Assembly: GCA_903937385.1 (NCBI GenBank)
Contig: CAIZZF010000015.1
Location: 1 to 64,000 of the forward strand
Direction: 5' to 3'
Source of the DNA: an uncultured Holophagaceae bacterium
GTDB taxonomy: Bacteria > Acidobacteriota > Holophagae > Holophagales > Holophagaceae
Length of the DNA: 64,000 nucleotides
Shown here piece after piece: positions 50,016 to 57,488 of this stretch. The notes beneath the pieces are model-generated. The model saw only the letters and a program-made list of their open reading frames with translations, did not search any database and was not told where the DNA came from. Numbering within the stretch: the stretch's first letter is position 1; every line of letters starts with the position of its first letter. Both the position numbers and the translations under genes were made by a program.

Positions 50016-51235
50016 CAGGGATTCGGCTTCTTCGGGGCGATGACGTGAGGCGGCATCAGCGGAGACCCTTCGGGAGCCTTCTCCGGGGCCGCTGCCTTGG
50101 GCGGCGGGGGCGGCGAGGCCAGGGCCGTGAGCACCTTGGCCAGGGCGTCATCGGCCTCGGCGAGGCGGAGCACCTGCTCGGGAGTCACCCCCTGACGGTC
50201 CAGCTTCTCGCCACCGAGGCCGAGCCAGCGCCGGGAGACCAGTTCCACGGCCCCGCCCTGCTTCAGCAGGAAGCGCGACCGCTCGACCCCAAGGCCCGGC
50301 GTGCGCTCTCCGAAAGTGCGGGCGCCCCCCTTCTTGAGGCAGGCAGCCAGGACTTCCGGGGCGCCGAGGGTGGAGCGGCCCACCAGGAGGGCCAGCCGGG
50401 CGAAAGGCGCGCCGCCACCGGCGACGGGCAGGATGACGTCCGGCTTGCCTGCTTCCTGCACGGTCGCGAAAGAGCCCTTGGCACCGAGCAGGCCCGCCAC
50501 GAGGGCGGCCTCGTCCATGGCGCCCCGCTCGCAGAGGCGGAGGTCCAGCACCAGGGTCTGCCCGCGATCAGCCGTGGCCAGAGCCTTCTTCAGCTCCTCG
50601 GCCCGGCCTGGGAGCAGGTCCGGCAGCGCCACCAGCAGGGCCTCGGTGCCCGGCTTCAGGGTCAGGTCCGCGTGGCCGGGCAGCGCCCGCACCACCGTGG
50701 TCTTGGTCAGGTCCCCGGTGGCGTTGTAGCGATAGAGATCCAGCGAGGAGCCCACCGGCCCGCGCAGCCGGCGCTCCAGGGCCCAGGCGCTGAGCTGGCC
50801 CACGGAGTCTCCGTCCATCTTGCGGATCACGTCCCCGGGCTGGATGCCGGCCTTGGCAGCGGGTCCCCCGGACGTGACGGCGAGGACGCTGGCGTAGATG
50901 CCGCGCTTCAGCACGGTCAGTCCCACTGAGGCGGGCCCTGGATCCGGCAGGCGCAGGTCCTCCGCCGAGAGGTAGGCGTTCAGCGGATGCGAGCGCTCGA
51001 GCACGGCCTGGATGCCTCCCGCGAGGACCTTCTCCATGTTCGGCGGATCCACGTAGTTCTGCTGGACGAGCGAGAGCACGTCCTGGATGTCTGACAGGCC
51101 GGCCAGGGGATCCTGGGGCACGGCCTTCGCCGTGGTCGCCGCAGGCTTGGGTGGGTTGCCCTGCTGCAGCACCGGCAGGGTGAAGGCCGCCACCAGAGGA
51201 AGCGACAGGACCGAGAGCCAGGTGCGTGCGTGCAT
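50015..51235 (-). CDS. S41 (CtpA)-like protein with PDZ domain, catalytic residues apparently lost
   Basis: 406 residues, signal peptide (WLSVLSLPLVAAFTLPVL). A PDZ domain is seen at about 100-165 (SVGLTVLKRG, GGPAAKAGIQPGDVIRKMDGD). The S41 domain follows, but where active proteases have G-S-A-S-A-S-E and later G-K-G, this protein reads RSTLGAPEVL and TPGLGVER: the nucleophilic Ser and the general-base Lys are missing. It therefore looks like a non-proteolytic PDZ scaffold. The C-terminal tail is Pro/Ala-rich. The gene pair with YibQ is conserved in many bacteria next to envC; envC is not in the window. Confidence 0.78.
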   Translation of the reverse strand: MHARTWLSVLSLPLVAAFTLPVLQQGNPPKPAATTAKAVPQDPLAGLSDIQDVLSLVQQNYVDPPNMEKVLAGGIQAVLERSHPLNAYLSAEDLRLPDPGPASVGLTVLKRGIYASVLAVTSGGPAAKAGIQPGDVIRKMDGDSVGQLSAWALERRLRGPVGSSLDLYRYNATGDLTKTTVVRALPGHADLTLKPGTEALLVALPDLLPGRAEELKKALATADRGQTLVLDLRLCERGAMDEAALVAGLLGAKGSFATVQEAGKPDVILPVAGGGAPFARLALLVGRSTLGAPEVLAACLKKGGARTFGERTPGLGVERSRFLLKQGGAVELVSRRWLGLGGEKLDRQGVTPEQVLRLAEADDALAKVLTALASPPPPPKAAAPEKAPEGSPLMPPHVIAPKKPNP

Positions 51236-51259
51236 GGGAATAGTGTAGTGGGAAAGCGG

Positions 51260-51420
51260 GCTGATAGCTGTCAGCTATCGGCTATCAGCTATCTGGGTCG
51301 GCTGTCGGCCATCAGCTCTCAGCTATGGGCTAAGGACGGGATCCGACCCACCCCAGCGGGCTGCGGCGCCTTCCTGAGCCGACAGCTGAGAGCTGAGAGC
51401 TGAGAGCTGAGAGCCGAAAG
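51260..51420. repeat. Dispersed inverted-repeat element, AGCTGACAGC family, copy B
   Basis: Left side carries tandem GCTATCAGCTATC/CAGCTATCGGC units, right side GAGAGCTGAGAGCTGAGAGC; the core (GATCCGACCCACCCC ... GCGGCGCC) matches the element at 8671-8779. The right arm abuts the stop of the next gene. Confidence 0.75.
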
Positions 51421-51738
51421 CTACCCCTTGAGATCCAGCGTCACCTTGTCCAGCTCGCTCTGGGTCCTCAGCACCTTCAGGTTGGCCTTGTACAGGACTT
51501 CCAGGCTCATGCCCTGCACCGCTTCGGTGGCCAGATCCACGTTTGAGCCAACGGGGCCGGCGGGTGCCGGGTCTTCAACAATCCCCGCTACCCGCACCCC
51601 CCCCGAGGCTTCAGCCACCAGGTCGGCTCGCTTGGCCTTGAAACCGTCCGACTGCTGGTTGGCCACGTTGCCGGCCTGCACGGTCAGTCCTGCGCTGGCG
51701 GCGCGGAGACCGGAAAGGGCAATGCCGATAACGTCCAT
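51421..51738 (-). CDS. Small flagellar-rod/hook-like protein
   Basis: 105 residues from ATG 51738. It looks like the N- and C-terminal helices of a flagellar rod protein (FlgB/FlgC/FlgG class) joined with little between them: DVIGIALSGLRAASAGLTVQAGNVANQQSDGFKA matches the rod N-terminal ANN-x-T-x-GFK signature and the end LEVLYKANLKVLRTQSELDKVTLDL the C-terminal coiled-coil helix. No other flagellar gene is in the window. It may be a shortened FlgC-like remnant or a small hook-basal-body paralogue. Confidence 0.65.
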   Translation of the reverse strand: MDVIGIALSGLRAASAGLTVQAGNVANQQSDGFKAKRADLVAEASGGVRVAGIVEDPAPAGPVGSNVDLATEAVQGMSLEVLYKANLKVLRTQSELDKVTLDLKG

Positions 51739-51763
51739 GGGGGTGCTATCGGCACCGGGCTGG

Positions 51764-52861
51764 TCAGACTTGAGGTCCCCGGAACCAATCGCTACCGGAC
51801 TGGAAGCCCTTCTGCTTCGCTGCCATCTGCGCATGGCGGGCCACGGCCAGGTCGATGAGCCGGGTCAGCAGCTCGGCATAGGGCACGCCGCTGGCGGCCA
51901 TCATCTTGGGATACATGGAGATGCTGGTGAAGCCCGGGATGAAGTTCAACTCATTGAGGAAGACCTGGCCCGTGGCGCGTTCCAGGAACATATCCACCCG
52001 GGCCATGCCATAGCCGTCGGAGGTGGCGAAGGCCCGGGCCGCCAGGCTCCGGACCAGATCGGTCTGCTCCCCGGAGAGCTGGGCGGGGATCTCTGTCCGG
52101 CTGCGGCCATGAAGGTATTTGTCCTCGAAGGTGTAGAACTCGTCCGCGACGATCACCTCGCCGGGCTTGGAGATCAGCGGGTCATCGCCGCCCAGGACCG
52201 CCACCTCGATCTCGCGGACATCCAGCCCCTGCTCCACCAACACCCGGCGGTCGTAGGTGAAGGCGCGGTCCAGGGCCGCGGCCAGGTCCACGCCGACTTT
52301 GACCTTCTCCACCCCGATGCTACTGCCCAGGTTGGCGGGCTTCACGAAGAGTGGCAGGCCCAGCCGGGCACACTCGGCCAAGCAGACGGGGCGCTCCCGG
52401 TTCCAGCGCTCCTCCGTGAGGCCCACGTAGGGCACCACGGGCAGGCCCTCGGACTCCCAGAGCCGCTTGGTGATCCACTTGTCCATGCCCGCGGCCATGG
52501 CCAGCAGGCCCGCCCCGGTGTAGGGTCGGTGCAGGAGCTCCAGGTAGCCCTGGAGCTGACCGTCCTCACCGCCCGCGCCGTGCAGGGCGTTGAAGAAGAC
52601 ATCGGGCAGCGGCGTGGCCTCGGCGCCCTTCTCCAGGGGCAGGAAGGGGTGGGCGCCGCGCTCCGGCAGCTCCCCCGCCGCCAGCCGGGCGAAGGGATCC
52701 CCGGTGACCACCCAGACGCCGTTGCGCGCGATGCCCATGGGGCGCACCACGAAGCAGGCGGGATCCAGGTGCTCTGCGATGGCCCGGGCCGTGACGATGG
52801 AGACCTCGTGCTCGGGGGATTCCCCGCCGAATAGCAGCCCGACGCCCCGCTTCTGATCCAT
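51764..52861 (-). CDS. ddl: D-alanine-D-alanine ligase
   Basis: 365 residues from ATG 52861; open frame extends upstream without a ribosome site, and this start agrees with the family N-terminus (VGLLFGGESPEHEVSI). ATP-grasp ligase making D-Ala-D-Ala for peptidoglycan. Motifs: NALHGAGGEDGQLQGYLE, VKPANLGSSIGVEKV, the FYTFEDKYLHGRSRTEIPA omega-loop with the Tyr expected of D-Ala:D-Ala rather than D-Ala:D-Lac ligases, and FLNELNFIPGFTSISMYPKM. Located 25 bp upstream of the flagellar-like gene. Confidence 0.95.
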   Translation of the reverse strand: MDQKRGVGLLFGGESPEHEVSIVTARAIAEHLDPACFVVRPMGIARNGVWVVTGDPFARLAAGELPERGAHPFLPLEKGAEATPLPDVFFNALHGAGGEDGQLQGYLELLHRPYTGAGLLAMAAGMDKWITKRLWESEGLPVVPYVGLTEERWNRERPVCLAECARLGLPLFVKPANLGSSIGVEKVKVGVDLAAALDRAFTYDRRVLVEQGLDVREIEVAVLGGDDPLISKPGEVIVADEFYTFEDKYLHGRSRTEIPAQLSGEQTDLVRSLAARAFATSDGYGMARVDMFLERATGQVFLNELNFIPGFTSISMYPKMMAASGVPYAELLTRLIDLAVARHAQMAAKQKGFQSGSDWFRGPQV

Positions 52862-52961
52862 GCAGTCACTGTAACCCAAGGCGGTGGCGTGGCGCACGTC
52901 GAGACTGGACAACGGATTCCGCGCCCAGTGCGTTAGGCTGAAACCCCACCCCGGAGTAACC

Positions 52962-53441
52962 GTGCGTACGGCCATCTACCCAGGCTCCTTCGATCCCGTC
53001 ACCCTCGGCCACTGGGACCTCGTCCAGCGGGCGGCGAAGCTGGTGGATCGCCTGGTGGTGGCGGTGCTGCACAACCCCTCCAAGTCCCCCGCCTTCACCG
53101 TGGAGGAGCGGGTGGCCATGCTCGAGGAGCTGACCACCACCCTGCCTCACGTGGAGGTCACGTCCTTCCACGGCCTGCTGGTGGACTTCGCCAAGGCTCA
53201 GAACGCCCAGGTGATCGTGCGGGGCGTGCGGGCCTTCAGCGACTTCGAATACGAGTTCCAGATGGCGCTCATGAACCGCAAGCTGGCCCCGGAGCTGGAG
53301 ACGGTCTTCCTGATGCCCAAAGAGAAGTACAGCGCCGTGAGCAGCCGCCTGGTGCGGGAGATCGGCGGCATGGGCGGGAACCTCTCCGAGCTGGTGCCCG
53401 AGGTGCTTCGGGAGCGCATCGCGAACCGGCTCGGAAAATAG
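52962..53441 (+). CDS. coaD: Phosphopantetheine adenylyltransferase
   Basis: 159 residues from GTG 52962, which has GGAG upstream and gives the family's exact length; the earlier in-frame start at 52884 would add an unconserved extension. Transfers AMP from ATP to 4'-phosphopantetheine in coenzyme A synthesis. Nucleotidyltransferase motifs YPGSFDPVTLGHWDLV with the T/HXGH, VRGVRAFSDFEYEFQMALMN, and the late YSAVSSRLVREI. Divergent from ddl. Confidence 0.96.
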   Translation: MRTAIYPGSFDPVTLGHWDLVQRAAKLVDRLVVAVLHNPSKSPAFTVEERVAMLEELTTTLPHVEVTSFHGLLVDFAKAQNAQVIVRGVRAFSDFEYEFQMALMNRKLAPELETVFLMPKEKYSAVSSRLVREIGGMGGNLSELVPEVLRERIANRLGK

Positions 53442-53465
53442 CACTGGACCAGCGAGCCCGCTCCC

Positions 53466-55550
53466 TCAGCTGATCTCAGCCAGCTTCAGCCGTGCCTGCG
53501 ACCGCCGCAGCCACTCGGACTGGGCTTCGCTGAGGCCCAGGGCCAGGGCGCGGTCCGCGGCCTCGCGGCAGCGCAGGAGCAGGGACCGGTCGCGCACGAT
53601 GTCGGCCACCAGGAACCGGGGCAGGCCCGCCTGCCGGACGCCGAAGAACTCACCGGGACCGCGCAGCTCCAGGTCGCGCTGGGCGATGCGGAAGCCATCC
53701 TGGGTCTCCACCAGGGTCTGGAGGCGCTCGGTCTCCGAGCCGCTGAGCATGAGGAAGTGGCTGGGGTGCTCCCCGCGGCCCACCCGGCCCCGCAGCTGAT
53801 GGAGCTGGCTGAGACCGAAGCGCTCCGCGTGGTCCACCACCATCACCGTGGCGTTGGGCACGTCCACACCCACCTCGATCACGGTGGTGGCCAGGAGGAT
53901 GCCGGCCTCGCCCCGCACGAAGCGTCCCATGCGGGCGCCCATCTCATCAGCCTTGAGGCGACCGTGGACCACCTCGATGACCTCATCGGGGAAGATGCTG
54001 TGCAGCAGCGCCTCCATGGCCTGGATGTCGCGCAGAGGCACCTTGGCCTCGTCCGAGGGGTCGATGCTCGGGCTCACCACAAAGGCCTGGCGGCCCTGGG
54101 CCAGCTCCTTCCGCACCCGCTCCCAGGCCCGCTCCGCGAACTCCGGCTTGTGCAGCTTCGTCGTGATGGGCTGGCGGCCCGGGGGCAGCTCGTCAAGCAC
54201 GCTCTGGTCCAGGTCGCCAAACACCGCCAGAGCCAGGGAGCGGGGGATGGGTGTGGCGCTCATGACCAGCCAGTGCGGGTCGCCCCCCTTCTCCTTGAGG
54301 GCCTCGCGCTGCTTCACGCCGAAGCGGTGCTGCTCATCCACCACCACCAGCTGGAGCCGGTGGAAGGTCACGGCCTCCTGGAAGAGGGCGTGGGTGCCCA
54401 GCACGTAGCGGGCCTCGCCGCTGGCGATGCGGGCCAGGGCCGCCCGCTTCTCCGCCGCCTTCATGCCCCCCAGCAGCAGCTGCAGGGCCCCGGCCTGAGG
54501 GCCCAGGTAGCGGCGGAAGCTGTCCGCATGCTGGCGGGCCAGGACCTCTGTCGGCACCAGCAAGGCTCCCTGCCCGCCGGTCTCGGCCACCATGGCCATG
54601 GCGAGCAGGGCCACCAGGGTCTTGCCACTGCCCACATCCCCCTGGAGCAGGCGGTTCATGACCCGGCCCGAGGTGAGGTCCGCCACCAGCTCCCGGAAGG
54701 CCCGGCGCTGGGCGGCGGTGAGGTGGAAGGGCAGGAAGCCGCGCAGCCGCTCCCGCAGCTCCGGCGAGGTGGGCACCTTCAGGCCCGGCCGCATGAGGCG
54801 ACCGTCCCGGCGCTGGGCGATGCCCAGGGCGAAGGCGAAGAGCTCCTCTGAGGCCAGGCGGGTGTGGGCGGGCGTGCTGCCTTCCTCCAGGGCCCGGGGA
54901 TCACTCTCGTCCGGCGGCTGGTGCAGCAGGCGCAGGGCCGTCAGGGTGTCCGGCAGGTCCCGGGCCAGCTCCAGGGGCAGCCACTCCTCCGCAGAGTGGG
55001 CCCGGGACAGCGCCCCGGCCACCAGCTTCTGCCGAGCCCGGCCAGACAGCTCACCCAGGCGCCGGTAGAGGGGCAGGTAGCGGCGCACCCAGCCGATGTC
55101 GCCCGTGCGCTCCATGTGCTCGAACTGCGGCCCCCGCATCTCCAGCCCGTGCCGACCCACGGCCAGGGACCCGAAGACCAGCAGGCGGTCGCCCACCTTC
55201 AGGCTCCGGCCCAGGTAGGGCTGGTTGAACCAGATGAGGCGCAGGGTGCCGGTGCCGTCGCCCAGCAGCACCTCCGTGAGGGTCATGTGCTGCACCCGGG
55301 TCGTGCTCTGGCGCAGGTCCTGGATGGTCCCCAGCACCGTCACAATCCCCGGTTCTTGGGGTTCGAAGCCCCGCATGTCCAGGCTGCTCAGGGACTTCAG
55401 GCTGCCCCGGTCCACGTAGCGGAAGGGCAGGTTCCACAGCAGGTCGCGCAGGGTCTCGATGCCCGCGTCCTGCAGCGCCGTGGCCCCCTTTGGGCCCAGG
55501 CCCTGGAGGACCGTGACCTTCGACGACAGCGGGAGCGGAGCCAGAGACAT
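53466..55550 (-). CDS. recG: ATP-dependent DNA helicase RecG
   Basis: 694 residues, full length. Unwinds stalled forks and branched DNA. The wedge domain (OB-fold) spans about 60-170, after the LQGLGPKGATALQDAGI entry. Helicase motifs: LLQGDVGSGKT (I), VPTEVLARQH (Ia), VVVDEQHRFGVKQRE (II), MSATPIPRSLALAVFGD (III), and the RecG-type LELRGPGEFFGVRQAG near the end. Convergent with coaD. Confidence 0.97.
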   Translation of the reverse strand: MSLAPLPLSSKVTVLQGLGPKGATALQDAGIETLRDLLWNLPFRYVDRGSLKSLSSLDMRGFEPQEPGIVTVLGTIQDLRQSTTRVQHMTLTEVLLGDGTGTLRLIWFNQPYLGRSLKVGDRLLVFGSLAVGRHGLEMRGPQFEHMERTGDIGWVRRYLPLYRRLGELSGRARQKLVAGALSRAHSAEEWLPLELARDLPDTLTALRLLHQPPDESDPRALEEGSTPAHTRLASEELFAFALGIAQRRDGRLMRPGLKVPTSPELRERLRGFLPFHLTAAQRRAFRELVADLTSGRVMNRLLQGDVGSGKTLVALLAMAMVAETGGQGALLVPTEVLARQHADSFRRYLGPQAGALQLLLGGMKAAEKRAALARIASGEARYVLGTHALFQEAVTFHRLQLVVVDEQHRFGVKQREALKEKGGDPHWLVMSATPIPRSLALAVFGDLDQSVLDELPPGRQPITTKLHKPEFAERAWERVRKELAQGRQAFVVSPSIDPSDEAKVPLRDIQAMEALLHSIFPDEVIEVVHGRLKADEMGARMGRFVRGEAGILLATTVIEVGVDVPNATVMVVDHAERFGLSQLHQLRGRVGRGEHPSHFLMLSGSETERLQTLVETQDGFRIAQRDLELRGPGEFFGVRQAGLPRFLVADIVRDRSLLLRCREAADRALALGLSEAQSEWLRRSQARLKLAEIS

Positions 55551-55604
55551 GCCTCAGCCTAGAGCCCCGCCGCCCGGAGCGGAACACTTGGCCTACCGAG
55601 AACT

Positions 55605-55705
55605 GCTCTCGCGGAGAAAAGAGGAGGGAACAGAGGTCCGCCGAGGAACCCCAACTCCGCTCTTCTCTGCGCCCCTCCGCCTTCTCGTCAGTTCTCTGCG
55701 AGAGC
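55605..55705. repeat. Dispersed inverted-repeat element, CGGAGAAAAGA family, copy 3
   Basis: GCTCTCGC ... GCGAGAGC at the ends, with GCGGAGAAAAGAGGAGGG on the left and TCTTCTCTGCGCCCCTCCGC on the right, imperfectly complementary. Sits between recG and the Cys/Met enzyme. Confidence 0.7.
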
Positions 55706-55728
55706 TGTTTGCTTTTGTCCTGACGGCC

Positions 55729-56937
55729 TCAGGCGTGGGCGGCGCAGCGGGCCATGGCCTTGACGAGGGCCTGATCCAGGTCGGCCCAGAGGTCATCGGG
55801 GCTCTCGAGGCCCACGGACAGGCGCATGAGGGACTGGGACACGCCGCTGTGCTCCCGGGCCGCGGCATTCACCACGCGGTGGGTGAGGGCGGCGGGGTGC
55901 TGGATCAGGGTGTCCACACTGCCGAGGGACACCGCGGGTGTCATGAGCTTCACCTCGGCCATGACCGTGGCGGCGGCCTCGAAGCCACCCCTTAGCTCGA
56001 AGGCCATGAGGGAACCGGGCCCCTTCAGCTGGCGGCCCAGGAGGCCCAGGGGATCCCCGCCCGCCAGGCCCGGGTAGTGCACCGCGGTCACGGCCGGGTG
56101 CTGGGCCAGCAGCTCCGCCAGCACCTGGGCCCCGGCCTGCTGGGCGCGCACCCGCAGGGGCAGCGTGGGCAGGCCCCGATGCAGCAGGTAGGCGGCCAGG
56201 GGGTGCAGCACGTTCCCGGTGATGACGCGCACCTTACGGAGCTCTGTGGCCCAGTCGTGGTTGGTGGCCACCAGACCCGCCAGCACATCGCCGTGGCCGC
56301 CCAGGAACTTCGTGGCGCTGTGGAGGACCAGGGCCGCGCCGTGCTTGATGGGGTTCTGCAGGATGGGCGTGGCGAAGGTGTTGTCCACGAGGACGGGCAC
56401 CCGGCCCGCCTGACGGACCACATCCTCGAGGTCGAGCATCGCCATCGTCGGGTTGGCGGGGGTCTCCACCAGGACCATGGCCGTGTCCGGGCGGAGGGCC
56501 GCCGTGATGCCATCGGCCTCGGCCCAGGTCACCTCCAGGCCAAGCATCCCCGAGGCCAGCAGGTGGTCCGTGCCGCCGTAGAGGGGGCGCACGGCGACGA
56601 TGTGGCCGCCCCGCTGCTTGGCGGCCATGAGGCTGGCAGTCACTGCGGCCATGCCGGAGCCGAAGGCCACGGCCTCCTCAGCGCCTTCCAGCTGCGCCAG
56701 GGCCTGCTCATAGCGGGCCACCGTGGGGTTGTAGAGCCGCGAATAGACCGGGCTGCCCTCGGGCAGGCCGCCCAGGGCCAGGGCCTCCAGGCTGCGGCCG
56801 CCCGCCTCCAGGTCCGGCAGGGGGTAGGTGCTGCTGAGGTCGATGGGCAGCGCGTGGATGCCCTGCTCGTGCAGCACCTCACGACCCGCGTGCACAGCCT
56901 GGGTCTCCAGGGACATCGAAGCGGTGTGGTGGGCCAT
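55729..56937 (-). CDS. Cys/Met-metabolism PLP enzyme (methionine gamma-lyase or cystathionine gamma-lyase/synthase type)
   Basis: 402 residues from ATG 56937. Fold-type I PLP enzyme: YSRLYNPTVARYEQALA for phosphate binding, FGSGMAAVTASLMAAK, the ETPANPTMAMLDL motif, VLVDNTFATP with the PLP Asp, and the Schiff-base Lys in LHSATKFLGGHGDV. Whether it makes or breaks C-S bonds is not certain; divergent from an Lrp/AsnC regulator with a perfect palindrome between them, which suggests amino-acid-controlled catabolism (methionine or homocysteine). Confidence 0.88.
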   Translation of the reverse strand: MAHHTASMSLETQAVHAGREVLHEQGIHALPIDLSSTYPLPDLEAGGRSLEALALGGLPEGSPVYSRLYNPTVARYEQALAQLEGAEEAVAFGSGMAAVTASLMAAKQRGGHIVAVRPLYGGTDHLLASGMLGLEVTWAEADGITAALRPDTAMVLVETPANPTMAMLDLEDVVRQAGRVPVLVDNTFATPILQNPIKHGAALVLHSATKFLGGHGDVLAGLVATNHDWATELRKVRVITGNVLHPLAAYLLHRGLPTLPLRVRAQQAGAQVLAELLAQHPAVTAVHYPGLAGGDPLGLLGRQLKGPGSLMAFELRGGFEAAATVMAEVKLMTPAVSLGSVDTLIQHPAALTHRVVNAAAREHSGVSQSLMRLSVGLESPDDLWADLDQALVKAMARCAAHA

Positions 56938-56970
56938 GGCAGAACTCCAGTCATCCTCAATGTAGGTTCG

Positions 56971-56997
56971 ATGAATTCGGCTTTCTGCCGAATTCAT
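56971..56997. promoter_or_regulatory. Perfect palindrome, likely Lrp-type operator
   Basis: ATGAATTCGGC-TTTCT-GCCGAATTCAT, 11+11 with a 5-nt centre, located 34 bp before the PLP-enzyme start and 21 bp before the Lrp-type start. Its position allows control of both divergent genes. Confidence 0.65.
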
Positions 56998-57017
56998 TTC
57001 GTGAAAAGATTGATTTC

Positions 57018-57488
57018 ATGGACATGGACCGTATTGACTTCGTCATTATTGACCTTCTACAGAAGGATGCTCGGCTATCCAACAAGGAGCTCGCCGCGGG
57101 CGTGGGCCTGGCGCCCTCGTCCTGCCTGGCTCGGGTGCAGCGCCTGCGGGCGGGGGGCGTGCTCCGGGGCGCCACCACCGAAGTGGATGCCGAGGCCCTC
57201 GGCGTGGGCCTCCAGGCCCTCATCGCCGTGCAGCTCAGCCAGCACAGCCGGGCCAAGGTGAAGGCCTTCTGGAAGCACGCCCTGGGGCTGCCCGAGGTGC
57301 TGGCGGTCTTCCACGTGGCCGGCACCCACGACTTCCAGGTGCACGTGGCCGTGCGCGACGCCCACCACCTGCGCGACCTGGCTCTGGACGCCTTCACCAC
57401 CCGCCCCGAGGTGGCCCACATCCAGACCAGCCTCATCTTCGAGTGGGCCAAAGGCCGCGTGATGCCGAACTACCGCGCCGGGGCCTGA
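57018..57488 (+). CDS. Lrp/AsnC-family transcriptional regulator
   Basis: 156 residues. N-terminal helix-turn-helix DRIDFVIIDLLQKDARLSNKELAAGVGLAP then SSCLARVQRLRAGGVLRG; the C-terminal RAM ligand-binding domain includes LPEVLAVFHVAGTHDFQVHVAVRD. Its target is probably the divergent PLP enzyme, through the palindrome 56971-56997. The ribosome site is weak (no GGAGG). Its 3' end overlaps the convergent gene by 19 bp. Confidence 0.92.
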   Translation: MDMDRIDFVIIDLLQKDARLSNKELAAGVGLAPSSCLARVQRLRAGGVLRGATTEVDAEALGVGLQALIAVQLSQHSRAKVKAFWKHALGLPEVLAVFHVAGTHDFQVHVAVRDAHHLRDLALDAFTTRPEVAHIQTSLIFEWAKGRVMPNYRAGA

